Shown here piece after piece: positions 1 through 7,212 of a stretch of 56,803 nucleotides of DNA. Positions within the stretch are counted from its first letter, which is position 1. Each line of letters begins with the position of its first letter. The position numbers were made by a program, and so were the translations under genes. The stretch spans positions 1 through 56,803 of the forward strand of contig JAFSGP010000003.1 in NCBI GenBank assembly GCA_017440755.1, read 5' to 3'. The DNA comes from Clostridia bacterium (GTDB taxonomy: Bacteria > Bacillota > Clostridia > Oscillospirales > Acutalibacteraceae). The notes under the pieces were generated by a model, which had not been told where the DNA came from, ran no database searches, and saw only the letters and a list, made by a program, of their open reading frames with translations.

Positions 1-311
1 AAGAGGGAGCCTTACGGGAGGGGCAAGCCCCTCCCCTACGATAGGATTTGCGGTTCGCACAGACCTTTTGTAGGGGACGGCGTCCTCGACGTCCCGTTTT
101 CGCAGTTTGTACAGATATGTCAGCCTCCCTCTCAGAGGGAGGGGGACCGCCGAACGGCGGTGGAGGGAGTAAAGTCGGTACAAACCTAAACTCCCTCAGT
201 TAAAATCAAAGATTTTGACAGCTCCCTCAAAGAGGGAGCCTTACGGGAGGGGCAAGCCCCTCCCCTACGATAGGATTTGCGGTTCGCACAGACCTTTTGT
301 AGGGGACGGCG
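1..311. repeat. Intergenic repeat block with 82-bp direct repeat
   Basis: Bases 1-82 recur at 230-311 (82 bp, offset 229). Each copy holds a GTAGGG-type palindrome (GGGAGGGGC/GCCCCTCCC) followed by a second one starting GTAGGGGACGG. Between the copies, 122-170 holds another palindromic unit (CTCCCTC/GAGGGAG plus CCGCCG/CGGCGG). No credible coding sequence is present; open frames here simply read through the repeats. Confidence 0.85.
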
Positions 312-765
312 GTCTCGACTGCCCGTTTTCATACACAAAAACGGCGCGCTTTTTTCTATCGGATCGTGACGCCGTTTCACCCCCAAAAAGCGGGTCGAAA
401 AATTTCCCCGCGGTGGAAAGAACATTTGGTCGAAAAACGGCGAAAACCCAGTATTTATCAAGGTTTTTTGGCTCTTTACGGTGGAAAAGCCCGTTGAAAA
501 TGTGAAAACATACCCCCTGTTTTGGGGGAGAATTTCCCCAGCCTTCCCCGTTTTCCCCCTGCTTTGGGGAAAATTACGGTGGAAAAGTGGATAAAACAGG
601 GGAAAACTTAAAGATATTCCCAATTTCCCCCAAAAAACTCACAAAATGACAAAAATTGCAAAAAATAGGTGGAAAATCCCCTGTTTTCTCTGCAAACAGC
701 AGGGAAAACTGCCGCGAAAAAGCGCGGCGAGCAGGGGCGAAACAAAAGGAAAAGGAGGGGTCACA
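312..765. other. Noncoding region upstream of mnmG, DnaA-box-like words
   Basis: No supported gene. The word GTGGAAAA (reverse strand TTTTCCAC) or a close form occurs at 413-420, 481-488, 579-586 and 669-676. 586-594 reads TTATCCACT on the minus strand, one base from the DnaA box TTATCCACA. C-run/G-run hairpins lie at 512-527 and 557-570. This could be part of an origin or only a leader; it is not proven. A 145-codon minus-strand frame crosses it but is low-complexity and overlaps the repeats. Confidence 0.5.
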
Positions 766-2640
766 ATGCCCTTTTTGGAAGCGGAATATGAGGTGGCGGT
801 TATCGGCGCGGGACACGCGGGTATTGAGGCGGGTCTGGCGGCGGCGCGGCTGGGCTGCGCCACGGCGGTTTTCACCATCAATCTGGACTGGGTCGGCAAT
901 ATGCCCTGTAACCCCTCCATCGGCGGCACCGCCAAGGGGCATCTGGTGCGGGAAATCGACGCGCTGGGCGGCGAAATGGGGTTGGCGGCGGACGCCACCT
1001 TCCTGCAGAGCCGTATGCTCAACCGCGGCAAGGGTCCCGCGGTGCATTCTCTGCGCGCCCAGATAGACCGACGGGATTACTCCGCCTACATGAAGCACAA
1101 GCTGGAAACCACCGAAAATCTCGACCTGCGACAGGGCGAGGTGGTGTCCATACAGCGGCAGGCGGACGGACGCTGGCTGCTGACTACCCGTCTGGAGCAG
1201 CAATATCTGGCCCGGGCGGTGGTGCTGGCGACAGGCACCTTTTTGACGGGGCGGATTTTCGTGGGGGACGTGTCCTACGACGGCGGTCCCGACGGCATGT
1301 TTGCCGCCACCGCCCTGTCCGACAGCCTGCGGGCATTGGGGGTTTCCCTGCGCCGCTTTAAGACCGGCACACCCGCCCGCGTTCTGCGTTCCAGCATTGA
1401 TTTTACCGATTTGGAGGTGCAGGAGGGGGAGGACCCTGTGATTCCCTTCTCTTTCGAGACCACCGAGGAGCTGAAAAACACCCTGCCCTGCCACATCACC
1501 TGGACGGGGGAGGAAACCAAACGGGTGATACTGGAAAATCTGCACCGCTCCCCGCTGTACGGCGGCAAAATCGAGGGCGTTGGGCCTCGCTATTGCCCCA
1601 GCTTTGAGGATAAGGTGGTGCGGTTCGCCGATAAGGAGCGGCATCAGGTATTTATCGAGCCCTGCGGCAAGCATACCGACGAGATGTACCTGCAGGGCTT
1701 AAGCTCCAGCCTGCCGGTGGACGTACAGCACGCCTTTTTGCGCACCATTCCCGGTCTGGAGCAGGTGAAGGTGATGCGCCCCGCCTACGCGATTGAATAT
1801 GACTGCATCGACCCGTTGCAGTTGGGAATGACCTTGGAGTTTCTGGACGTGCCCGATTTGTACGGCGCGGGACAGTTCAACGGCTCTTCGGGGTACGAGG
1901 AGGCCGCCGCCCAAGGCTTGGTGGCGGGCGCCAACGCGGCGCTGAAGATACAGGGGAAACCGCCTCTGGTATTAGACCGCGCCTCCAGCTACATCGGCAC
2001 GCTCATCGACGATTTGGTGACCAAGGGCTGCTCTGACCCCTACCGCATGATGACCAGCCGCAGCGAGTACCGCCTGGTGCTGCGGCAGGACAATGCCGAC
2101 AGCCGCCTGACCCCCATTGGACGGGAGCTGGGGCTGGTGGACGACGTCCGCTGGGCGCGGTTTACCGCCCGCCGTGAGGCGAGACAGGCGGAACTCAAAC
2201 GCTTGCAGAATACGATTTTGTCCCCCACGCAGGCGCTCAACGACCTGCTGGTGGGGCTTGGCACCACCCCTGTGACCACGGGAATCCGTCTGGCGGAGCT
2301 GCTCCGCCGTCCTCAGATACACTATGCGGATTTGGCGGCGGTTGACCCTGCTCGCCCCCTGCTGGAGCCGTTAGTGGCGGAGCAGGTGGAGGTGGAGCTG
2401 AAATACGAGGGCTATATCCGCCGCGAACAGGCCCAAATCGACGAGATGCGGCGGCTGGAGAACCGCCTGCTGGCGGCAGATACCCCCTATGAAAGCATTC
2501 ACGGTCTGCGCAAAGAGGCGCAGGAGAAGCTGGCAAAGGTGCGTCCCCGCAGCATCGGGCAGGCCTCCCGCATCAGCGGGGTGAGCCCCGCGGATATATC
2601 GGTGCTCATCGTGTGGAGCAGTCAGAGAGGTGCACAATGA
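766..2640 (+). CDS. mnmG: tRNA uridine-5-carboxymethylaminomethyl modification enzyme MnmG
   Basis: FAD-dependent partner of MnmE that installs the (carboxymethyl)aminomethyl group on U34 of certain tRNAs. At 624 residues it has the usual family length. The N-terminal Rossmann FAD motif VIGAGHAGIEAG is near residue 10 and the conserved NPSIGGTAKGHLVREIDALGG follows near residue 50. The C-terminal region GYIRREQ...R is the MnmE-binding helical domain. The start at 766 was chosen because AAAGGAGGGG lies 6-8 bases upstream; the frame is open further upstream but without a ribosome site. mnmE is not in the window. It overlaps rsmG by four bases (ATGA), so the two are translationally coupled. Confidence 0.96.
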   Translation: MPFLEAEYEVAVIGAGHAGIEAGLAAARLGCATAVFTINLDWVGNMPCNPSIGGTAKGHLVREIDALGGEMGLAADATFLQSRMLNRGKGPAVHSLRAQIDRRDYSAYMKHKLETTENLDLRQGEVVSIQRQADGRWLLTTRLEQQYLARAVVLATGTFLTGRIFVGDVSYDGGPDGMFAATALSDSLRALGVSLRRFKTGTPARVLRSSIDFTDLEVQEGEDPVIPFSFETTEELKNTLPCHITWTGEETKRVILENLHRSPLYGGKIEGVGPRYCPSFEDKVVRFADKERHQVFIEPCGKHTDEMYLQGLSSSLPVDVQHAFLRTIPGLEQVKVMRPAYAIEYDCIDPLQLGMTLEFLDVPDLYGAGQFNGSSGYEEAAAQGLVAGANAALKIQGKPPLVLDRASSYIGTLIDDLVTKGCSDPYRMMTSRSEYRLVLRQDNADSRLTPIGRELGLVDDVRWARFTARREARQAELKRLQNTILSPTQALNDLLVGLGTTPVTTGIRLAELLRRPQIHYADLAAVDPARPLLEPLVAEQVEVELKYEGYIRREQAQIDEMRRLENRLLAADTPYESIHGLRKEAQEKLAKVRPRSIGQASRISGVSPADISVLIVWSSQRGAQ

Positions 2641-3365
2641 TAGATAAAGCATTACTCAGCCGCTGTGCCGCCGCCTACGGGGTGGAGGTGACCGCCGAAT
2701 TGGCGGAAAAACTGGATATTTACGCCCGCCTGCTGGTGGAATGGAATGAGAAAATGAACCTCACCGCCATCACCGACCCCGTGGGGGTGACGGTGAAGCA
2801 CTTTGCGGACAGCCTGACGGCGGCACCGCTGTTGCCCGCAGGGGATTTTTCCCTGATTGACGTGGGCACGGGCGCGGGATTCCCCGGTGTGCCGCTGGCG
2901 CTGTACCGCCCCGATTGCCGCCTGACTCTGTTGGACAGCCTGAATAAGCGGCTGATTTTCTTGGAGGCGGTGTGCAAGGAGCTGGCGTTGCCGGTGACCC
3001 TCATTCACGCCCGCGCCGAAGAGGGCGGGCGCAAGGCGGACCTGCGGGAGCGGTTTGACGTGGCCACCGCCCGCGCGGTGGCGGCCCTGCCCACCCTGTG
3101 CGAGTATTGCCTGCCCTTTGTCAAGGTGGGCGGGCGGTTTATCGCCCTCAAGGGTCCTGACGCAGGGCGAGAGCAGGAGGAAGCGGCCCGCGCCGTTTCT
3201 CTGCTGGGCGGTAAGGTGACCTCTGCCACCACCCTTACCCTGCCCGCCACGGCGGAGGAAGGGGTGGAGCCGATGGAGCGCCGCCTGCTCCGCATCGACA
3301 AGGTGCGCCCCACCCCGCCCGCCTATCCCCGCCAATCGGCAAAAATAGCGAAAAAGCCGCTTTAA
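2637..3365 (+). CDS. rsmG: 16S rRNA (guanine527-N7)-methyltransferase RsmG
   Basis: SAM-dependent methyltransferase that modifies G527 of 16S rRNA. 242 residues, normal for the family. The SAM-binding motif DVGTGAGFPGVPLA and the ATARAVA block before CEYCLPFVKVGG are typical of GidB/RsmG. The start is ATG 2637, which overlaps the mnmG stop (ATGA) and follows AGAGG by 6 bases. An upstream ATG at 2613 inside mnmG lacks a good ribosome site. The gene pair mnmG-rsmG next to parB-type genes is the standard origin-side arrangement. Confidence 0.95.
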   Translation: MIDKALLSRCAAAYGVEVTAELAEKLDIYARLLVEWNEKMNLTAITDPVGVTVKHFADSLTAAPLLPAGDFSLIDVGTGAGFPGVPLALYRPDCRLTLLDSLNKRLIFLEAVCKELALPVTLIHARAEEGGRKADLRERFDVATARAVAALPTLCEYCLPFVKVGGRFIALKGPDAGREQEEAARAVSLLGGKVTSATTLTLPATAEEGVEPMERRLLRIDKVRPTPPAYPRQSAKIAKKPL

Positions 3366-3456
3366 CGCCCCCAACCCCGCTTTTCCCGACAACCGAATGT
3401 GACAGCCTTTTCTTTGCAGATGTGTTATGGTGGTTCTGTGGAGAAAAGGCTGTTTT

Positions 3457-3472
3457 TGTTCCACGTGAAACA
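3457..3472. promoter_or_regulatory. parS centromere-like site
   Basis: TGTTCCACGTGAAACA matches the ParB binding site consensus TGTTNCACGTGAAACA at every fixed position. It lies between rsmG and the noc-like gene, the classic place for an origin-proximal parS. It ends exactly where the MITE-like element starts. Confidence 0.9.
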
Positions 3473-3750
3473 TAAGGTGACACGAGCAGTCCGAACCTGC
3501 CTCAAAGCAGCAGATTTCGGCGCTTTTCACCCAATTTGTTCTCGCAAGGCGGCAGCCTTGCTTCGCCCAACTTGAGCAAAAATCTCGCAAAATCTCCTCG
3601 CTTTGAGGTCGAAGATTTTAAAAAGAACGGATTTTTGCTCAAGCGAGGCACAAAACGCAGCGAATACTTGTATGTATTCGCGAGTATTTTAACGAAGAGT
3701 GAGCGGAAATCCGTCTTTTAAAACAAGTTCGGATTACTCGCGTCACCTTA
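3473..3750. mobile_element. MITE-like element with 24-bp terminal inverted repeats
   Basis: Left end 3473-3496 and right end 3727-3750 are inverted copies with 3 mismatches in 24. Both outer ends read TA, as for Tc1/mariner or IS630-type elements that duplicate TA. Inside are two perfect hairpins (3544-3549/3556-3561 and the 14-bp arms 3571-3584/3630-3643). There is no transposase; the only open frame (61 codons) is not convincing. It sits between parS and the noc ribosome site and may have displaced the original noc promoter. Confidence 0.7.
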
Positions 3751-3766
3751 CGGGAGGTGTGAAACG

Positions 3767-4588
3767 GTGCGAAAAAACAAGTATCCCTATCCCCAACAGG
3801 GACAGGTGTGGATGATCCCCACGGGGGATATCCGCCCCAACCCCGCCCAGCCGCGGCGGGACTTTCCGCTGGACAAGCTGGTGGAGCTGGCGCAGAGCAT
3901 CAGCGAAAACGGGATTTTACAGCCCCTCACCGTATCTATGGAAACAGGGGAGCCTGTTCTGGTGGCGGGGGAGCGGCGGCTGCGAGCCGCCCGCATTGCG
4001 GGGCTGCGGGAGGTCCCTTGTGTGGAGGTGCAGGCGGACACCCGCCGTCGGCATATCCTGACCTTGGTGGAGAATCTGCAGCGGGAGGATATGAACTGCT
4101 TTGAGGCGGCGCAGGGAATCCGCCAACTGATTCGCACCCACGAATTGACCCAGTGCGAGGCGGCACAGCAGCTGGGTATGTCCCAGTCGGCGTTGGCGAA
4201 CAAGCTGCGGCTGCTGCGGCTGTCAGAGGAGGAGCAGGAGAGCCTGCTGTCTCACGGCATGGGGGAGCGGCACGCCCGCGCCCTGCTGCGGCTGGAAAAC
4301 AAGGCCCAGCGAGCACAGGCTCTGGCCAAAATGGTGGAAAACAAGCTCACCGCGGCGCAAACCGATCGGCTGGTGGAGGATATGCTGGCAGGGCGGTGCC
4401 GCCGCCGACCTCCAAAGCCGCTGGTAAAGGACGTGCGGGTGTTCTTTAACACCGTCAACCATGCCCTGGACATTATGCGGCGGGGCGGCATACGGGCGGA
4501 GAGCCACCGCCGCGAGGAGGGGGACTACATCGAGTACGTGGTGCGTATCCCCAAGCAGGTTTCCGTCATCGGTGGCGAAAAAGGATAA
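3767..4588 (+). CDS. noc: ParB-family nucleoid occlusion protein (Noc-like)
   Basis: Second ParB-family protein of the window, 273 residues. The ParB N-terminal domain has the NPAQPRRDF box and the CTP-binding motif GERRLRAARIAG; the DNA-binding helix-turn-helix is LTQCEAAQQLGMSQSALANK. The C-terminal KDVRVFFNTVNHALDIM...YIEYVVRIPK resembles clostridial Noc. Position right after mnmG-rsmG supports Noc, which in Bacillus blocks Z-ring assembly over the chromosome. The N-terminus before the ParB domain is only about 12 residues and shows no clear membrane-binding amphipathic helix. The start is GTG 3767, 9 bases after GGGAGG, just past the MITE end. A plain ParB paralogue is the alternative. 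Confidence 0.85.
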   Translation: MRKNKYPYPQQGQVWMIPTGDIRPNPAQPRRDFPLDKLVELAQSISENGILQPLTVSMETGEPVLVAGERRLRAARIAGLREVPCVEVQADTRRRHILTLVENLQREDMNCFEAAQGIRQLIRTHELTQCEAAQQLGMSQSALANKLRLLRLSEEEQESLLSHGMGERHARALLRLENKAQRAQALAKMVENKLTAAQTDRLVEDMLAGRCRRRPPKPLVKDVRVFFNTVNHALDIMRRGGIRAESHRREEGDYIEYVVRIPKQVSVIGGEKG

Positions 4589-4592
4589 AGAA

Positions 4593-4620
4593 ACAGCCCC
4601 TCGGCACGCCGAGGGGCTGT
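4593..4620. terminator. Bidirectional terminator between noc and DUF3048 gene
   Basis: ACAGCCCCTCGG paired with CCGAGGGGCTGT, between convergent genes. The T-run on either side is short, so termination efficiency is uncertain. Confidence 0.7.
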
Positions 4621-4635
4621 ACGTGTTTATTTGAT

Positions 4636-5682
4636 TTAGCTGATGACGGTCTTACTCGCCAGAGCGCTGTTGGTGAGGCAGACGTAGGTTTTGCCCTCTG
4701 CCACGGACAGGGTGGTTTTGCCGTCCTCCTCGTAGAAGAACAGACCGTTGTCGGTCATTTTCCAAGTAATGTTGCGGGCGGTTTTGCCGCAGGCAAGAAC
4801 GCCGGTACCCTCGGTCAGCTCAAAATCATAGCGATAGGAATCGTAGCGGTCGGGGATACGCTTAGCATACATCACAATGATGTTGCTGGCGGTCACGGTG
4901 CCGCCGGTGTAGGTGACGTGTACCGGCGAACTCAGGCTGTTGCGGTGCTTTTCATACAGGCCGGTCTCCTCGTTGTAGGTGAATGCCATATGATAGGACT
5001 CGGACAGCTGTACGTTGACGGTGGCGGCGGGCATAGAGCCCTCCTTCGCGCCGAAGGTGAACAGGGAATAGGTCTTGTCGGTGGTGGTGGGAATGTTGCC
5101 CACCTGCGCCAGCACCTTCTCTTTGGTGAAGGCGGAGCGGTTCCAAGAGAAGTTTGCGCTGTTTTTGAGAATCTCGTTAATCTCGTAGGCGGCCGCCATA
5201 TCGTTTACGCCCAGCTCCTTTATCATCTCCAGACCGGAGCGGGAGCCGCCGATGTGGCAGTAGATGGCGTCCAACGCCTTCGCCAATTTCACAAAGTGGG
5301 GGCGGGCGGAGCGGATGGGACCGATGACGTCCGGAATGCGGTCGATAGAGGAGAAAAGCGCCAAAACACGGGGGATACCCGCCTCGGTTTCTGCCTCAAT
5401 GTACATATCGGCGTGTTCCAGATTCAGCTGGGTGAGGGTAGCGGTCTCGTCGGTGACCATAAAGCCGATGGGACGGTTGTTGGCGGTTTCTATATCGTTT
5501 TTGCCGGTGAAGGGGTTAAGCGGCAGCTTCTCCTCCGGAGCGGCGGTGGTGGTCGTAGTAGGCTTGGTGGTTGTGGTGGGCGGCGCAGAGGATTCCTCCG
5601 GCTCTTTCTTGCAGCCTGCGGCGCCAACCAGCAGACACAGCGCCAAAGCGCCTGCAAACAAGCGAATAAAGGTGTGTTTCAT
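4636..5682 (-). CDS. DUF3048 family lipoprotein (YerB-like)
   Basis: Secreted lipoprotein of 348 residues. The signal peptide ends in the lipobox LVGAAGC with the lipidated Cys at residue 24, followed by a Thr/Pro-rich spacer (TTTTKPTTTTT). The body is DUF3048-like: NNRPIGFMVTDE near residue 65 and GPIRSARPHFVKLA near residue 120 are family-typical. Biochemical function is unknown for the family. AAGGAGG lies 6-8 bases upstream of the ATG, and a strong promoter lies at 5746-5718. Monocistronic; the 3' end faces noc across a shared hairpin. Confidence 0.88.
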   Translation of the reverse strand: MKHTFIRLFAGALALCLLVGAAGCKKEPEESSAPPTTTTKPTTTTTAAPEEKLPLNPFTGKNDIETANNRPIGFMVTDETATLTQLNLEHADMYIEAETEAGIPRVLALFSSIDRIPDVIGPIRSARPHFVKLAKALDAIYCHIGGSRSGLEMIKELGVNDMAAAYEINEILKNSANFSWNRSAFTKEKVLAQVGNIPTTTDKTYSLFTFGAKEGSMPAATVNVQLSESYHMAFTYNEETGLYEKHRNSLSSPVHVTYTGGTVTASNIIVMYAKRIPDRYDSYRYDFELTEGTGVLACGKTARNITWKMTDNGLFFYEEDGKTTLSVAEGKTYVCLTNSALASKTVIS

Positions 5683-5717
5683 TGTTTTGCCTCCTTGTTT
5701 TTGGAATGCCTGTGGTC

Positions 5718-5746
5718 ATTATACCACCAACCGCGCGGCATTTCAA
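5718..5746 (-). promoter_or_regulatory. Sigma-A promoter of the DUF3048 gene
   Basis: On the minus strand TTGAAA (5746-5741), 17 bp, then TATAAT (5723-5718), about 35 bases before the start codon. Confidence 0.8.
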
Positions 5747-5797
5747 TGGAAATGCTTGAAAAAAGAGGAATTTTTGTCCACGTACAGGGGCTTCCCC

Positions 5798-5826
5798 TTG
5801 ACAAAACCCGATGCAGCGGGTAAACT
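5798..5826 (+). promoter_or_regulatory. Promoter for the tRNA-Arg locus
   Basis: TTGACA (5798-5803), 17 bp, TAAACT (5821-5826). The predicted start is just ahead of the tRNA 5' half copy at 5841, so this was probably the original tRNA promoter and may still drive the intact tRNA downstream. Confidence 0.65.
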
Positions 5827-5840
5827 TATGAAAGAAATCC

Positions 5841-5864
5841 GCCCTCATAGTTAAATGGATATAA
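5841..5864 (+). pseudogene. Duplicated 5' half of tRNA-Arg(CCU)
   Basis: 24 bases identical to the first 24 of the intact tRNA at 5960 (25 counting the preceding C), then divergent. The fragment ends within the D arm and cannot fold as a tRNA. See the intact gene and the intervening 95 bases. Confidence 0.8.
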
Positions 5865-5959
5865 GGACCCGACCCATTTACAAAATCAAAGATTTTGAAT
5901 GGGTCCCCGGAACCTTGTTGCTCGCTGCGCTCACAATAACAACCCCCCGTTCAAAAAAC
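5865..5959. repeat. Palindromic insert between tRNA fragment and tRNA
   Basis: Holds a long hairpin: GACCCATT (5871-5878) with AATGGGTC (5898-5905), nested CAAAATC (5881-5887) with GATTTTG (5891-5897). The rest resembles the dispersed intergenic repeats of this genome: the AATAACAACCCC word recurs, reversed, near 28871-28880. No coding potential. Confidence 0.65.
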
Positions 5960-6034
5960 GCCCTCATAGTTAAATGGATATAATAACCCCCTCCTAAGGG
6001 GTAGTTGTGAGTTCGATTCTCGCTGAGGGTGCCA
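5960..6034 (+). tRNA. tRNA-Arg (anticodon CCU)
   Basis: Complete cloverleaf with encoded CCA. Acceptor GCCCTCA pairs with TGAGGGT, D stem GTTA/TAAT, anticodon stem ACCCC/GGGGT around loop CTCCTAA (anticodon CCT), T arm with GTTCGATTC. It decodes AGG. A terminator follows at once. Confidence 0.93.
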
Positions 6035-6035
6035 G

Positions 6036-6069
6036 AAAAAAGTCCTGTTCGAAAGAACAGGACTTTTTT
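6036..6069 (+). terminator. Terminator after tRNA-Arg
   Basis: Perfect 15-bp stem (6036-6050 with 6055-6069), loop GAAA, ending in six T. Confidence 0.9.
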
Positions 6070-6070
6070 C

Positions 6071-6240
6071 AATGATGTTTGCCTTTGGCAAATGATGTTC
6101 ACTGCGTGAATGATGTCGGCTTCGCCTAATGATGTCGCTTCGCTAATATTTTGAGGCAAACATCGCATCATTGCGAATGAAATGAGCAACATCATATTTG
6201 CGAAGCAAATACATCATATCGCCGTAGGCGATGCATCATT
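6071..6240. repeat. Inverted array of ATGATGT-spaced mini-hairpins
   Basis: ATGATGT occurs at 6072, 6092, 6110 and 6129, each followed by a different small palindrome (TTGCC/GGCAA, TTCAC/GTGAA, GGC/GCC, CGC/GCG). From 6158 the same pattern runs in the opposite direction with RCATCAT at 6165, 6189, 6211 and 6233. The unit is about 18-22 bp. No open frame of quality; the array ends just before the HAD gene promoter region. Confidence 0.75.
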
Positions 6241-6295
6241 ATCCCTTGCGCCTCCACCGCTTTTATGCTATAATACTCGACGGGAGGCGGTTTCT

Positions 6296-6952
6296 GTGAA
6301 TATGAAAGCGGCAATATTCGATATGGACGGGACGTTGGTTGACTCCCTGATGCTGTGGGATGTGCTTTGGTCCGCCTTTGGCAAGCGGTATCTGAACGAT
6401 GAGAGCTTTACCCCCGCCGTCGAGGACGATAAACAGGTGCGGACGCTTACTCTGAAGGATGCTATGCAACTGATCCACGACAACTATAGCCTTGGTGAAA
6501 GCGGGGAAGCGCTGCTTGCCGAAGCAAACGGGATTATAAAGGATTTTTATACCAATCGTGTGGAATTAAAAGATGGCGTGGCTGCGTTTTTGGCGCATTG
6601 TAAAAACGAGGGCGTCAAAATGTGTATCGCTTCGGCAACCGCACCGGATCTGATCGATACGGCGTTAAAACATTGCGGAATTGAAAAATATTTTCTAAAG
6701 GTATTTTCTTGTGGGGATATAGGAAAAGGCAAGGACCAACCGGATATTTTCCGGCAGGCGGCCGCTTTTTTGGGCGCCGATATAAGCGAGATCTGGGTGT
6801 TTGAGGATTCGCTTACGGCGATCGAGACCGCCGTAAATATCGGTATGCCGACCGTGGGGATATACGATAAATTCAACTACGGACAGGATAAAATCAAAGA
6901 ACTGGCAACGGCGTATATCGGTCCGTCGGAAACCCTTTTGAAATTGATATAA
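6296..6952 (+). CDS. HAD-superfamily phosphatase (beta-phosphoglucomutase-like)
   Basis: 218-residue HAD subfamily IA protein. Motif I is FDMDGTLVDS with the nucleophile and acid/base Asp pair, motif II is CIASAT, motif III Lys is in GKGKDQPDIF, and motif IV is WVFEDSLTAIETA. Family members dephosphorylate or isomerise small phosphorylated metabolites; the substrate is unknown. The GTG at 6296 is preferred: GGGAGG ends 8 bases before it, whereas ATG 6302 would be 14 away. TATAAT at 6269-6274 is a plausible -10. Codon use is visibly more AT-rich than in neighbours, and with the adjacent tRNA this suggests acquisition by transfer. Confidence 0.85.
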   Translation: MNMKAAIFDMDGTLVDSLMLWDVLWSAFGKRYLNDESFTPAVEDDKQVRTLTLKDAMQLIHDNYSLGESGEALLAEANGIIKDFYTNRVELKDGVAAFLAHCKNEGVKMCIASATAPDLIDTALKHCGIEKYFLKVFSCGDIGKGKDQPDIFRQAAAFLGADISEIWVFEDSLTAIETAVNIGMPTVGIYDKFNYGQDKIKELATAYIGPSETLLKLI

Positions 6953-6956
6953 TAAA

Positions 6957-6988
6957 GGAGAGAGCAGACCGTTGGTCTGCTCTCCTTT
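6957..6988 (+). terminator. Terminator after HAD gene
   Basis: GAGAGCAGACC paired with GGTCTGCTCTC across loop GTT, followed by CTTTC. Confidence 0.8.
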
Positions 6989-6997
6989 CGTATGTGT

Positions 6998-7135
6998 TCG
7001 CAGGGGACGGGTGAACACAGTTCACCCCTACGAATTGGTTTTTACAAACCAACAAACCCCTTCGTAGGGAACGGATTTATCCGTTCCGAAAGAAACGGGG
7101 CGTCGGGGACGCCGCCCCCTACGATTTTCCCGCAC
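6998..7135. repeat. Three GTAGGG-type palindromic repeats
   Basis: Palindromes with different inner words follow each other: GGTGAACACAGTTCACC (reading inward to CCCTAC), GTAGGGAACGGATTTATCCGTTCC, and a GGGGCG/CGCCCC unit ending in CCCCCTACG. Noncoding spacer between the HAD and MFS genes. Confidence 0.75.
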
Positions 7136-7151
7136 AAATCCCCAAAACCCC

Positions 7152-7179
7152 TTGCAATTCCCGTTTTTTGTGCTAAAAT
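7152..7179 (+). promoter_or_regulatory. Promoter of the MFS gene
   Basis: TTGCAA (7152-7157), 16 bp, TAAAAT (7174-7179). Confidence 0.6.
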
Positions 7180-7212
7180 GGGGGTAATTTATGCCAAAGG
7201 GGAGACAATGCG

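Noticed and set aside
186..623. 145-codon minus-strand frame upstream of mnmG
   Set aside because: It translates through the 82-bp repeat and homopolymer-rich DNA, has no ribosome site and no recognisable domain.
574..1674. Long minus-strand open frames opposite mnmG, and similar ones opposite most genes
   Set aside because: They are antisense shadows of GC-rich genes: low-complexity His/Gln/Arg-rich proteins, no ribosome sites, and overlap with clearly conserved genes.
3536..3721. 61-codon frame inside the MITE-like element
   Set aside because: No ribosome site, and it is explained by the inverted-repeat structure of the element; it is far too short for a transposase.
6071..6240. CRISPR array
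   Set aside because: The repeat is only 7 bases, spacers are themselves palindromes of about 12 bases, and half the array is inverted; no cas genes.
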